Below, one piece after another: positions 1 through 8,936 of a stretch of DNA of 64,000 nucleotides. The first letter of the stretch is position 1, and each line of letters begins with the position of its first letter. The stretch lies in the NCBI GenBank assembly GCA_023404675.1, contig JAEYAW010000032.1, positions 1 through 64,000 on the forward strand, in the 5' to 3' direction. The notes beneath the pieces were generated by a model. It did not search any database and had not been told where the DNA came from. It worked only from the letters and a program-made list of their open reading frames with translations. Both the position numbers and the translations under genes were made by a program. Source of the DNA: Pseudomonadota bacterium. Its GTDB lineage: Bacteria; Pseudomonadota; Alphaproteobacteria; Rhizobiales; Xanthobacteraceae.

Positions 1-598
1 TGGAATCGCCGGGCGACATCGGCGTCTGCAACGGCACCGCGGCGCGGGTGGAGCCTGCGGCGTTGGAGCGGGTCATCTGCACCTCGTCACGTTTGGCGCG
101 CGGGGTGAAGCCGCCGGCAATCGCCACGGCGGTCTCGACCGTGAGGTTCGGCACGTAGGGGTACTGGCCGGGCGCTGCGACCTCGCCGAGGATGAAGAAC
201 GGCCGGTAGGTCTCGACCTCGGCCGCAACGTAAGGCTCGCGGATATAGCCGTTGCGCAGCTTTCCGGCGACGACATTGGCGAGCTGGCCGGGGGTGAGGC
301 CGCGGGCGGTGACGGTACCGATCAGCGGCACGGTGATGGTGCCGTTGACGCTGACGGTGTAGCTGTTGGTGAGGCCTTCCTGCCCGTAGACGACGATGCG
401 CAGCTTGTCGCCTGCGTCCAGCCGGTATTCCGGATCGCCCACATTGGGCGCGAAGCCTACCGCGCCGGTCGACGACGGACCGAAGGCGCTGGCAAGACCG
501 CGTCCCGCATAGGCGTCGGCCCCCGGTCCCGACTGATGCACACAGCCGGATGCCGCAAGGGCACAGAGGAGGACGATGGGCGCGACGCGACGGGACAT
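1..598 (-). CDS. Polysaccharide export outer-membrane lipoprotein (Wza/GumB family), 3' end cut by window edge
   Basis: The reading frame begins at ATG 598 and runs off the left end after about 199 codons. The N-terminus is a short lipoprotein signal with lipobox ASGC (Cys19). After a low-complexity stretch, a Poly_export domain starts near residue 58 (YRLDAGDKLRIVVYGQEGLT), and a beta-grasp SLBB-like segment follows near residues 133-165 (FFILGEVAAPGQYPYVPN). Proteins of this family form the outer-membrane channel for capsular or exopolysaccharide. The gene is divergent from the Wzz-type gene at 765, as expected for a polysaccharide secretion locus, and the 166 bp between them should hold both promoters. 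The exact polymer cannot be told from this window. Confidence 0.9.
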   Translation of the reverse strand, partial: MSRRVAPIVLLCALAASGCVHQSGPGADAYAGRGLASAFGPSSTGAVGFAPNVGDPEYRLDAGDKLRIVVYGQEGLTNSYTVSVNGTITVPLIGTVTARGLTPGQLANVVAGKLRNGYIREPYVAAEVETYRPFFILGEVAAPGQYPYVPNLTVETAVAIAGGFTPRAKRDEVQMTRSNAAGSTRAAVPLQTPMSPGDS

Positions 599-764
599 GC
601 GGGTTCCGGATCAGACGAAACCCACTTAACGGGCGTCATGGTTAACAAAAAGTGTCGCCGCGACGTCGCGCCGCGCATATGATGGGATTAACCTCGCAGC
701 AACCATAACGCGGTGTAATTGCTCCATTGCGAGCGGCGTCTCGGCGTCCGTCAGGAGTTTGGTG

Positions 765-3149
765 ATGCGGTTTGCGTTCTGGAAGGCGAAGCCGTCGCCG
801 GCTTCGGCAACGAACAAGCGTGCGACGTGGTTCGCGGGCAGGAAAGCTGCGGTCTCCGCCGCGCCTGCGATGGCAGAGCCTGAGCCTGTTGTGACAGCGC
901 CCGTTGCGTCCTTGCCCCGCGCTGAACCGGCAGCAACGACGGTCGTAAGCGGCGATCTCGATCTGCGGGCGATCGGGCGGGAGCTCTATCGCAAGAAGAA
1001 CTGGATCATCGTGCCGACCGCGTGGGCTTTCGTGCTCGCGCTCGTGGTCGTCAATCTTATCACGCCGCGTTATCAGTCCGAGGCGCGCATCCTCGTCGAC
1101 GGTCGTGAGAACGTCTTTCTCCGTGCCAACGCGGAACGCCCGGAGGAACGCAATACGCCCGATCCGGAAGCCGTCACCAGTCAGGTCCAGCTTCTGCTGT
1201 CGCGCGATCTTGCACGCGCGGTCATCGCGAAGAACAAGCTCGCGGAGATGCCCGAGTTCGATCCCGTCCTGCGCGGCATCAATCCGTTCACCGCCATTCT
1301 CGGGCTGCTCGGAATCGTCCGCGACCCGTTCAAGATGACGCCGGAAGAGCGCGTGCTGGATTCCTATTTCGACCGCCTGCAGGCTTTCGCGGTCGACAAG
1401 TCGCGGGTCATCGTCGTTGAATTCCAGTCATGGAATCCGGAGCTGGCCGCGCGTGTCGCGAACTCTATCGCCGAGCAGTATCTCGTCATGCAGCAGGATG
1501 CCCGCCAGCAACAGGCCAAGGCGGCCAGCCAATGGCTGGAGGGCGAGATCGACAACATGCGCAAGCGTGTGGCCGAGGCGGAATCCCGCGCCGAGGATTT
1601 CCGTTCGAAGTCGAATTTGTTCATCGGCACCAACAACACCTCGCTCTCCAATCAGCAGATGGGCGAACTCAACACCCAGCTCAACAACGCGCGGGCGCAG
1701 AAGTCGGACGCCGAATCCAAGTCCCGCCTCATTCGCGAGATGCTGCAGAGCGGCCGTCCCATCGAAGCGTCCGAGGTTCTCAATTCAGAGCTGATCCGGC
1801 GGCTGTCGGAGCAGCGCGTCACGCTGCGCGCGCAACTGGCGGAACAGTCGTCGACGTTGCTCGACGGTCATCCGCGCATCAAGGAGTTGCGGGCGCAGAT
1901 CAACGATCTCGACCGCCAGATCCGCGAGGAAGCCGGCAAGCTGTCGCGCTCGCTCGATAATGACGCGCGGATCGCGGGTGCAAGGGTGGAGGGCCTCAGC
2001 AACAATCTCGAACAGCTCAAGAGACAGGCCGGGTCCGCCAATGGCCAGGATGTGCAGTTGCGCGCACTTGAGCGCGAGGCGAAGGCGCAGCGCGATCTGC
2101 TCGAATCCTATCTCGCGAAATATCGCGAGGCGACGGCCCGTGAATCGCTGGAGTCCAGTCCGGCCGAAAGCCGCATCATCTCGCGCGCGCTGGTCTCGAA
2201 CACCCCGGCCTATCCGAAGAAGGTGCCGATCGTTCTGATCGCGACGCTGGCGACGCTGCTGCTGTCCGTCGGGATCATCGTGACCGGCGAACTGATGCGA
2301 TTGACCGCGCCGCGCCCGGCAGGGCGGTTCGAACCGGTGATCGCGGCGCAGCCGATGCAAACGCCGGCCGCATATGCTCCGGTCGCGCCAGCTCCGGTGG
2401 TGCAAGCGCCGGTCATGACGGCCGCGCCTGTCGCGCCGGCCATGGCCACCCCTGCCATGCATGCGCCCGCGGCTCAGCCGCCGGTTGCCGCGCCGATCAC
2501 CGAGCCCCGTGTCGCGGCGCGGGACAATGCGCCCTCCGTCGCGGCCACGCCGTCCGGACTTGAGAAGCTTGCGAACGAGCTGCGCGCAGCCAGCCCCGCG
2601 ATGCGCAAGGTCACCGTTCTTGGCAGCGGGGAAGGGGCGTCCGTCGCGGTCACCGCGCTGACGCTGGCGCGTCTGCTCGCGCGGGGCGGCAAGACCGTGC
2701 TGGTCGATCTGTCGGCCTCGTCGCCGGTCATCGCTTCGGCCGTGGTCGATCCGCAGGCGCCGGGCCTTGCCGAACTGATGCAGGGAAAGGTCTCGTTCGG
2801 GGAGATCATCAGCCGCGACCGTCTGTCCCGGCTGCATATCGTCGGCGCGGGACGCCCCGGATTCGACCGCGCGGTGCTGCAGCTGCCGCGCCTTGCGCTG
2901 GCGCTCGACGCGCTCAGCCGCGTCTACGATCACATCGTGCTCGACGCGGGCAAGGCGAGCGATCTGCCGGCCGCGCTGCTCACCGCGCAGGCGCGCGCCG
3001 TGGTGGTGCCGGAGCCGTCGATGAGCGCGGCGGCGCGCGATGAAATGGCCGAACAGCTGAAGGCGGTCGGCTTCGACGCCGTGACGATGCTGGATCGCGC
3101 CAGCGTTCAGGCTGAAGCGGAACAGGCCGCAACGGCGGCCGCGGCCTGA
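765..3149 (+). CDS. Wzz/GNVR-type polysaccharide co-polymerase with degenerate C-terminal P-loop domain
   Basis: This 794-residue inner-membrane protein has TM1 near residues 80-100, a long periplasmic coiled-coil region (about 230-460) and TM2 near 486-507. That is the layout of chain-length determinants that regulate exopolysaccharide polymerisation. A Pro/Ala-rich linker of about 75 residues leads to a cytoplasmic BY-kinase-like Rossmann domain from about residue 612. Its P-loop reads GSGEGASV (G620-V627), with Ala625 where the ATP-binding Lys of GEGKS/T should be, and no C-terminal tyrosine cluster is visible. It is therefore probably not an active kinase. I chose ATG 765 because AGGAG at 753-757 is well spaced from it; in-frame TTG and GTG codons lie just upstream at 759 and 762. 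Confidence 0.88.
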   Translation: MRFAFWKAKPSPASATNKRATWFAGRKAAVSAAPAMAEPEPVVTAPVASLPRAEPAATTVVSGDLDLRAIGRELYRKKNWIIVPTAWAFVLALVVVNLITPRYQSEARILVDGRENVFLRANAERPEERNTPDPEAVTSQVQLLLSRDLARAVIAKNKLAEMPEFDPVLRGINPFTAILGLLGIVRDPFKMTPEERVLDSYFDRLQAFAVDKSRVIVVEFQSWNPELAARVANSIAEQYLVMQQDARQQQAKAASQWLEGEIDNMRKRVAEAESRAEDFRSKSNLFIGTNNTSLSNQQMGELNTQLNNARAQKSDAESKSRLIREMLQSGRPIEASEVLNSELIRRLSEQRVTLRAQLAEQSSTLLDGHPRIKELRAQINDLDRQIREEAGKLSRSLDNDARIAGARVEGLSNNLEQLKRQAGSANGQDVQLRALEREAKAQRDLLESYLAKYREATARESLESSPAESRIISRALVSNTPAYPKKVPIVLIATLATLLLSVGIIVTGELMRLTAPRPAGRFEPVIAAQPMQTPAAYAPVAPAPVVQAPVMTAAPVAPAMATPAMHAPAAQPPVAAPITEPRVAARDNAPSVAATPSGLEKLANELRAASPAMRKVTVLGSGEGASVAVTALTLARLLARGGKTVLVDLSASSPVIASAVVDPQAPGLAELMQGKVSFGEIISRDRLSRLHIVGAGRPGFDRAVLQLPRLALALDALSRVYDHIVLDAGKASDLPAALLTAQARAVVVPEPSMSAAARDEMAEQLKAVGFDAVTMLDRASVQAEAEQAATAAAA

Positions 3150-3173
3150 CACACAGCGCCGCGTTCAGCGGGA

Positions 3174-4385
3174 TTACTCGTGGCCGTCGTCGGAATTCTT
3201 GCGGACGAACAGTCCCCGCGCGCTCTGCGCGGCTTTCATCAGGAACGGACTACGCTTGACGAAGCGTTTTGCGCGGCCTTGCGTCGACAGGATCGCCGCG
3301 GCGACGGTCCCGGCCGCCGACAGCGGAATGAAACTGTCGAACAGGTGCTCGTCGTCCTTGCAGAACAGCCGCTTGTAGCCCGCCGCACCCACGCCGAGAT
3401 CCAGCGACGTATAACCTGCCGCCGCGTAGTGATCGACGATGTAGCGCAGCAGGATCAGGCCGGGGCTGTGCCGGCCATAGTCTGACATCGTATAGGTGTT
3501 GAACATCATCGAGAAGCGATGACCGTCCGCGACGCCGGCGAACAGCGCCAGCAATTCGTTGTCGCATTCGAGCGCGTGGATTTCGATGGCGTAGCCGCCG
3601 TTGACGCGTGCATGGCTCGCCGCGCGGATGAACTCCGGCACACCCGGATCGGCGAACACGTTCGGCAGCTTCTGCGCCGCCATGTGCTGCGGCTTGACGA
3701 TGAAGAATGCGTCGAGCAGACGCGTGATGTCGTCGTGCTCACGCGCCAGCAGGTAGCGGTAGCCGGGCAGGGCCTGCAGCTTGCGCTCCTTGCCCTTGAG
3801 GCGGCGGCGGAACGAATTGCTGATATTCTCGGCCGCCCCGGCGCCCGGCGTGAGAATTTTCAGCGGGCATTCGTTGACGGTGTCCTGATGGGCGAGCAGT
3901 GCCATCGGATTGGCCAGTTCGCACCAGCGGGCGGGCTGGCGCTCGAAGGCGAGCAAATCGATCTCGGCTTTCGCCGCCAGCGCCTGGGTCAAGGCCGCGA
4001 GATCGGCGTGCGTCGCACTCTGCGCGAACGACTTCCGCCATAGCGGCATGTTGAAGGTGGCGTGCTTGTCGCCCATGAAGCTGGCGAAGTGCACGCCCGC
4101 GCGGGTCCGGCGCACCAGCGGAAACAGCGCCAGCGGCAGGCCGGCGCCGTCATGCGCCACGACGATATGAGGCGTGTAGCCCTCGCGGCGTCCGACATTG
4201 GTCTGCCAGGCCGCCAGAAAGTCATAGCGCTGGAACGGCGTCAGCAGGCCGGCGTCGCCTTCGAGGTCGCGCCAGATGGATTCGGCAGCGCCCACCGAAT
4301 GCAGCACGTGAACGCCGGCAATCCGTGCGACATCTCGCGCGCCAGCAGCGCCGTGACGGCCCTGCATAGCCGTGAGCATCGTCAT
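3174..4385 (-). CDS. BioF2-like GNAT acyltransferase of an exopolysaccharide locus
   Basis: The product is 403 residues and resembles the BioF2-like acetyltransferase domain family (Acetyltransf_6), a double-GNAT fold related to FemAB enzymes and often found in EPS or cellulose gene clusters. Typical stretches are TPFQRYDFLAAWQ near the N-terminus, the basic segment RRRLKGKERKLQ in the middle, and SLDLGVGAAGYKRLFC near the C-terminus. An acyl transfer to sugar or to a carrier is the likely role, but the substrate is unknown. The start is ATG 4385 with GGGGA a short distance upstream; an in-frame ATG at 4379 is a weaker alternative. The frame stays open upstream to 5351, but that part is antisense to the deacetylase-like gene and is not used. 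Confidence 0.8.
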   Translation of the reverse strand: MTMLTAMQGRHGAAGARDVARIAGVHVLHSVGAAESIWRDLEGDAGLLTPFQRYDFLAAWQTNVGRREGYTPHIVVAHDGAGLPLALFPLVRRTRAGVHFASFMGDKHATFNMPLWRKSFAQSATHADLAALTQALAAKAEIDLLAFERQPARWCELANPMALLAHQDTVNECPLKILTPGAGAAENISNSFRRRLKGKERKLQALPGYRYLLAREHDDITRLLDAFFIVKPQHMAAQKLPNVFADPGVPEFIRAASHARVNGGYAIEIHALECDNELLALFAGVADGHRFSMMFNTYTMSDYGRHSPGLILLRYIVDHYAAAGYTSLDLGVGAAGYKRLFCKDDEHLFDSFIPLSAAGTVAAAILSTQGRAKRFVKRSPFLMKAAQSARGLFVRKNSDDGHE

Positions 4386-4508
4386 CACGAATCCCCGTTG
4401 TCCCGTTGCAATCTGCCGATGATGAAGCCGGGACCTTTGCAAACATGTATCAACAAACCGTAAGGACAATAGGCGGCATTGGGATGCTGGGCCGGCGGGA
4501 GGGGCGTA

Positions 4509-5516
4509 GTGCCGTCTTGGAACACGATCGCGCTGGGCGGGCTGTACGCCACGGGCGCTTTCCGTCTGACCGAGCCCTGGCTTGGCGGTCTCGGCGCTAT
4601 TGTGCGGATCGGGCGCGTGGCGAAACCGCGCTCCGACAGGTTTCAGCCGTTGTGGTCCCGCGAGGTGACGCCGGACTCGCTCGATGCGGCGATCTCCTTG
4701 TTGCGGCGCTCGTTCGACATCGTCCCGATCGGCGAAGTTTGCGGCCGTCTCGCCGAGCCGGCGGAATCGCGCGCGAGGCGGCGCTTCGTTTGCCTGACAT
4801 GCGACGGCGGCGACAGCGATTTTCTCTCGGTCGCTTACCCGGTTTTTGCCCGGCATCAGGTTCCGTTCACGGTCTATGTGGCGAGCGCGTTTCCCGATGG
4901 CCTCGGCGAGGCGTGGTGGCTGGCGCTGGAGCAGGTGATCGCGCGAAACGACCGCGTTTCTCTGATTGCCGGCGATGTCGAGCGCCGGCTGGCCACGCAG
5001 ACCGTGCAAGATAAGTTCGTTGCCTTCGGTGATCTGTACGGCTGGCTGCGTTCGCTCGATCCCCCAAGACTGTCTGCCGCGATCAACGACCTCTGCCGCC
5101 GCCATGGGGTCGACCTGCGGCGGGTTTCCGCCGACGCGAGCATGAGCTGGGACGATCTGCGCTCGCTGGCCCGCGATCAGCTTGCAACCATCGGCAGCGC
5201 CACTGTGAACATGGCGGTGCTGTCGAACGTGGACGAGATGGCCGCTTTGCGGGAAATGACCATGGGGCGGGCGGTGGTGGAGGCCGCGCTCGGCCGCGAC
5301 GTGCCGCATTTCGCCTTTCCGTTCGGCGATCGGGACGCCGTGGCGTCGCATCGGGGTCTCGTCGCCCGTGCGGGATTTGCGAGCGCCGTGACGGCTGTCC
5401 CGGCGGTGGTGAAGAAGGGCGCGGATCCGGCGGCGCTGCCCCGGATCGCCCTGAACAACGGAATTCCGGTGCGCGCGCTGCGCGTCAAGCTCTCCGGGAT
5501 GAACTCGGGCCGCTAG
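4509..5516 (+). CDS. NodB-fold polysaccharide deacetylase-like protein lacking the metal site (probable pseudoenzyme)
   Basis: The protein has about 335 residues and a recognisable NodB homology fold. Three family motifs can be aligned. Motif 1, normally TFDDG, reads TCDGG (Asp99 kept, metal-binding second Asp replaced by Gly100). Motif 2, normally HxxxHP, reads ATVNM (Ala231 and Met235 instead of both His). Motif 3, FAFPFGD from Phe268, is conserved. With all three metal ligands missing, classic zinc-dependent deacetylation is unlikely; a binding or scaffolding role in exopolysaccharide handling is more plausible. GTG 4509 is preferred because GGAGGGG lies just upstream; an in-frame TTG at 4479 lacks a good ribosome site. 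It is convergent with the DUF2842 gene, 10 bp away. Confidence 0.78.
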   Translation: MPSWNTIALGGLYATGAFRLTEPWLGGLGAIVRIGRVAKPRSDRFQPLWSREVTPDSLDAAISLLRRSFDIVPIGEVCGRLAEPAESRARRRFVCLTCDGGDSDFLSVAYPVFARHQVPFTVYVASAFPDGLGEAWWLALEQVIARNDRVSLIAGDVERRLATQTVQDKFVAFGDLYGWLRSLDPPRLSAAINDLCRRHGVDLRRVSADASMSWDDLRSLARDQLATIGSATVNMAVLSNVDEMAALREMTMGRAVVEAALGRDVPHFAFPFGDRDAVASHRGLVARAGFASAVTAVPAVVKKGADPAALPRIALNNGIPVRALRVKLSGMNSGR

Positions 5517-5526
5517 CGGCGGCGCA

Positions 5527-5736
5527 TCACGCCCGGTCGGGCCGCGACATCCAGCTTACGATCGGCATCGCCGGAAGCACCCAGCCCATGCCCGCGATGA
5601 CGTAATAGGCCCCCTGAACGAGCCGCGAGCCGCCCAGCCACGGGGCCTGCGCGAGGACCATCGCGGTCAGCGACCACACGACCACCAGAAACAGCAGCAG
5701 CAGGGTTCCGAGGAATTTGCGGGTCCGGATCGTCAT
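5527..5736 (-). CDS. DUF2842 family small membrane protein
   Basis: This 69-residue protein has two hydrophobic segments, about residues 9-29 and 40-60, flanked by basic residues (MTIRTRKFLG at the start, SRPDRA at the end). It matches the DUF2842 family, which is confined largely to alphaproteobacteria and often sits beside the heme A synthase gene, as here. No function is established. The start ATG 5736 is preceded by a strong GGAGGAG site, which makes a real, well-translated gene likely. It is divergent from ctaA across about 100 bp. Confidence 0.8.
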   Translation of the reverse strand: MTIRTRKFLGTLLLLFLVVVWSLTAMVLAQAPWLGGSRLVQGAYYVIAGMGWVLPAMPIVSWMSRPDRA

Positions 5737-5836
5737 CGATGGCTCCTCCGGCGGGCAGGCGAATGGTTAAGGCTTTCTTGGCGGGCCGCTCGGCGAGGAC
5801 TATAAAGTCGCCCGCAACAGGTTCAAGGTCGTCGAA

Positions 5837-6931
5837 ATGGTCGCCGGACACGCCCCCGATACAATCCGATCCATCCGGATCGTGCGCGCATGGTTGATCG
5901 CCGTGGCGGCGCTGATCGCGCTGATGGTGGTGGTCGGCGGGGCGACGCGGCTGACGGAATCCGGGCTCTCGATCGTCGAATGGAAACCGGTCACGGGGTC
6001 GATTCCGCCGCTCACCGAGCGGCAATGGACCGACGCCTTCGAGGCCTACCGGAAAATTCCGCAATACCGCGAACTCAACGCGGGCATGAGCCTGGCCGAG
6101 TTCAAAAACATCTTCTGGTGGGAATGGAGCCACCGGCTGCTGGGGCGCTTCATCGGGATCGCCTATCTGCTGCCATTCCTGTTCTTCCTCTGGCGTGGAT
6201 GGTTGACCGGCCCGCTGCGGACGCGGCTATGGATCATCTTCGGCCTCGGCGGTCTGCAGGGAGCCGTCGGATGGTGGATGGTGGCGTCGGGCCTGACCCA
6301 TCGCGTCGAGGTGTCGCAATACAGGCTGGCGGTTCACCTCATTCTGGCGCTGGTGATCTTCGCGGCCATCATATGGACGGCGCGGCGGATGGGACGTCCG
6401 GCCGGCGAGCGGCAGCTCGCTCCGGCGCTGCGCGGCATGTCGGTGGCGTTGGTGATCGCGACCTTCGTTCAGATCTATTTCGGCGCACTGGTGGCGGGTC
6501 TGCGCGCGGGCAAGGCCTACAACACCTGGCCGCTGATCGATGGCGCGTTCATTCCGTCGGCGGATCGTCTGTTCTTCGAGCAGCCGTGGTGGCGCAACTT
6601 CTTCGACAACGTGCTGACGGTGCAGTTCTCCCACCGGATGATCGCCTACGGGCTGTGGCTGCTGGCCATCTGGCATGTGGTCGATGCGTTTCGGCGCGGC
6701 GCGGATGACGCGGTCCGCCGGGGGGCGCTGGCGATTGCTGCCGCGATCACGCTGCAGGCTGCGCTCGGCATCCTGACGCTGCTGCATCAGGTTCCGATCG
6801 ATCTCGCGCTGGCCCATCAGGCGATGGCGATCGTCGTTCTGACTCTGGTGGTGCTGCAGGCCGAGCGGCTGACACCGCGTGCCGAGCAGACGCATGCGGT
6901 CGCGCGGCTCGCGGCGAATCCCGTCCGCTGA
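5837..6931 (+). CDS. ctaA: Heme A synthase (CtaA/COX15), type II
   Basis: The product is a 364-residue polytopic membrane protein with about eight transmembrane helices. It oxidises the C8 methyl group of heme O to a formyl group, giving heme A for aa3-type cytochrome oxidase. Family signatures are clear: GGATRLTESGLSIVEWKPVTG-like sequence after the first helix, FWWEWSHRLLGR around His99, SGLTHRVEVSQYRLAVHL, and VQFSHRMIAY and LALAHQAMA in the second half, which supply the conserved heme-ligating histidines. Length and motif spacing fit the alphaproteobacterial type. The iron permease at 7003 follows on the same strand after 71 bp, so shared expression is possible but not shown. Confidence 0.95.
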   Translation: MVAGHAPDTIRSIRIVRAWLIAVAALIALMVVVGGATRLTESGLSIVEWKPVTGSIPPLTERQWTDAFEAYRKIPQYRELNAGMSLAEFKNIFWWEWSHRLLGRFIGIAYLLPFLFFLWRGWLTGPLRTRLWIIFGLGGLQGAVGWWMVASGLTHRVEVSQYRLAVHLILALVIFAAIIWTARRMGRPAGERQLAPALRGMSVALVIATFVQIYFGALVAGLRAGKAYNTWPLIDGAFIPSADRLFFEQPWWRNFFDNVLTVQFSHRMIAYGLWLLAIWHVVDAFRRGADDAVRRGALAIAAAITLQAALGILTLLHQVPIDLALAHQAMAIVVLTLVVLQAERLTPRAEQTHAVARLAANPVR

Positions 6932-7002
6932 GGCCACGTTCGCGTCTTTTCCTTTCCCCGCCATGGCGATAGAAGGGCGCGCACCATCGATCCGAGGGAT
7001 TC

Positions 7003-7815
7003 ATGTCCAGCTCATTCATTCAGGCCGCCGTCATTCTGCTTCGCGAGGGGCTGGAGGCGCTGCTCGTGCTGGCGGCGCTGGCCGGCTATCTGGTGCGGGC
7101 AGGGGGCGAGCACCGGGTGCGTACGCTGTATATCGGCGCGCTCGCGGCGGTCGGGTGCAGCATCGTGCTGGCGTGGATCTTCGCCGTCTTCAATTCGGGC
7201 GGTCACAACGACCTTTTCGAAGCGGTCGTGATCCTCGCCGCCGCCGTGCTGATGCTCTACGTCAGCGGCTGGCTGATGGCGAAGCAGGATCCCAAAGGCT
7301 GGCAGGACTATCTGTCGTCCAAGGCCAGTCAGGCCCTTGAGAAGGACACCGCCTGGGCGGTCGGCGCGTTGGCCTTCTTCGCGGTGTTCCGCGAAGGCGC
7401 CGAGACCGTGCTGTTCATCCAGGCCATCGCCAGCACGGAGGGCGGGTGGTCGGCCGGGCTGATCGGCGGGCTGATCGCGGGGGCGCTGGCGCTCGCGGTG
7501 CTGTTCTACTTCATCAACATGATCGCGCGGCGCATCCCGCTGCGGCCGCTGTTCATCCTGACTTCCGCATTCCTGTTCCTGATGGCGATCAAGTTCATCG
7601 GCGAGGCGATTCAGGAGTTTCAGGAACAGAATCTGGTCTCCTTCACCGAGGTGGACGGCGCCAGCTGGCTGGCCGCGCTCGGCCTCAATCCGAGTGTGGA
7701 AGCGCTCTCGATCCAGTTCCTCGTCATTCTCGCGGCCCTTGCCAGCTACTCCATCTACCACCGCAGCAGCCGGCTGATCCGCGAGGACAAGGCCGCGCAC
7801 AATTCCGAAAGCTGA
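7003..7815 (+). CDS. FTR1-family high-affinity iron permease (EfeU-like)
   Basis: This 270-residue protein has about seven transmembrane segments and two REGxE motifs, REGLE at residues 14-18 and REGAE near residue 130. In the FTR1/EfeU family these Glu residues form the iron translocation path. In fungi the permease works with a multicopper oxidase and in Escherichia coli with EfeO and EfeB; none of those partners is adjacent here, so the permease stands alone in this window. GAGGGA lies just before ATG 7003. The neighbouring heme A synthase makes iron and heme supply a reasonable common theme, but that is inference. Confidence 0.9.
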   Translation: MSSSFIQAAVILLREGLEALLVLAALAGYLVRAGGEHRVRTLYIGALAAVGCSIVLAWIFAVFNSGGHNDLFEAVVILAAAVLMLYVSGWLMAKQDPKGWQDYLSSKASQALEKDTAWAVGALAFFAVFREGAETVLFIQAIASTEGGWSAGLIGGLIAGALALAVLFYFINMIARRIPLRPLFILTSAFLFLMAIKFIGEAIQEFQEQNLVSFTEVDGASWLAALGLNPSVEALSIQFLVILAALASYSIYHRSSRLIREDKAAHNSES

Positions 7816-7871
7816 CACCGGGCGCCGGCGCGAGCATGGCCGCCTGGACATTTGGGCGGTGGCGCTTGCTC

Positions 7872-7902
7872 CAAGTTTAAGTTACAGTTTAGCATAAACT
7901 TG
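7872..7902. promoter_or_regulatory. Palindromic operator candidate upstream of the desaturase gene
   Basis: A perfect 8-bp inverted repeat, CAAGTTTA at 7872-7879 and TAAACTTG at 7895-7902, with a 15-bp AT-rich spacer, ends 19 bp before the desaturase start codon. The region is far richer in A and T than its surroundings. Position and symmetry suggest a binding site for a dimeric regulator, perhaps one sensing membrane lipids or temperature. The cognate protein is not encoded next door. Confidence 0.5.
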
Positions 7903-7921
7903 AGACAATGAGGCCGTTGCC

Positions 7922-8920
7922 ATGTCGAGCGTTGCCGCTTCCAGCGCCGCACCCGCACGCGTCACCTCGGATGAATCATCCATTCCGTCGGATCTCAGGG
8001 TCGCGACGAAGGAAGAGATTCGCGAGCTTTCGCAGATCGATAGCGTCAAGTTCACGGCCGCCGTCGTGTTCGAGTTCGCCGTGATCGGCGCAGCCGTCTA
8101 TCTGAGCTGGACCCATTTCACCTGGTGGAGCTATTTGCTGGCCGTGCTGATTATCGGCCCGCGAATCCATGCGTTCGGCGCGCTGATGCACGAGGCCTCG
8201 CATTACCGCGCCTATCGCAACCGCACGCTGAACGACATCGTCGGCGAGATCGTCGCGTTTCCCACCACGGCGACGCTCGAAGGCTACCGCAAGAACCATT
8301 TCGCCCATCACCGCAACACCAACACCGACGACGATCCGGACCACATCCGCAATATGCTGACGGGGGAGTTCATCTTCCCGCAGCCCGCGCGGCAGTTTGC
8401 CTGGACGCTGGTGCGTTACGGCCTCGGGCTGAAGACGTGGCAGACCTTCACCGACTTCCACAAGACCAAGGAAGTTCAGGACGTGTCGCGGATGCTGTCG
8501 CTGATCCGCTCCGTGTTCCTGATCGCGCTGATCGGCGCGTCGATCTGGTTCGGCTTCTGGAAGCTGTTGCTGCTCTACTGGGTCGTGCCGGTGATGACGA
8601 GCTTCGCGGTGGTGCGCTACATCCGCAACTGCGCCGAGCACGTCGCGCTCGACCATCTGCCGCTGAAGGACCGCACCCGCACCGTGGTCTCGAATTGGTT
8701 CGAGGAGTGGATGATCGCGCCCTACGGGCTCAACTACCACCTCGAGCACCATCTCTATCCGGGCGTGACCTGCTTCAACCTCGCCAAGCTGCACAAAATC
8801 CTGATGACGCGCGAGCCCTTCAAGTCCCGCGCCCACATCACCCACGGCTATTGCACCGGCCTGATCCGCGAATGCGTCGGCCCGCGTCCGGAGCCGCAGG
8901 CGGCGACTCCGGCGGGGTGA
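7922..8920 (+). CDS. Membrane fatty acid desaturase family protein
   Basis: This 332-residue integral-membrane di-iron enzyme carries the three histidine boxes of the family: HEASH at about residues 90-94, HFAHH at 126-130, and HLEHH at 273-277. Two pairs of hydrophobic segments bracket the boxes. Such enzymes insert double bonds or hydroxylate acyl chains or related lipids. The box spacing resembles the bacterial fatty acid desaturase / carotenoid ketolase-hydroxylase superfamily, so the lipid substrate is not certain. The first 45 residues are a hydrophilic, Ser/Ala-rich cytosolic tail. The gene is monocistronic, preceded by an operator-like palindrome and followed by a strong hairpin. Confidence 0.88.
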   Translation: MSSVAASSAAPARVTSDESSIPSDLRVATKEEIRELSQIDSVKFTAAVVFEFAVIGAAVYLSWTHFTWWSYLLAVLIIGPRIHAFGALMHEASHYRAYRNRTLNDIVGEIVAFPTTATLEGYRKNHFAHHRNTNTDDDPDHIRNMLTGEFIFPQPARQFAWTLVRYGLGLKTWQTFTDFHKTKEVQDVSRMLSLIRSVFLIALIGASIWFGFWKLLLLYWVVPVMTSFAVVRYIRNCAEHVALDHLPLKDRTRTVVSNWFEEWMIAPYGLNYHLEHHLYPGVTCFNLAKLHKILMTREPFKSRAHITHGYCTGLIRECVGPRPEPQAATPAG

Positions 8921-8936
8921 GGGCAGGCGCCATGGT

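Noticed and set aside
1785..3152. Open frame of 455 codons opposite the Wzz-type gene
   Set aside because: Its sequence is Arg/Gly/Asp repeat-like, as expected from the antisense strand of high-GC coding DNA.
4386..5351. Upstream extension of the BioF2-like gene to 725 residues
   Set aside because: The extension is antisense to the deacetylase-like gene, is Arg/His/Gln-rich without any family match, and the internal ATG 4385 fits the family start.
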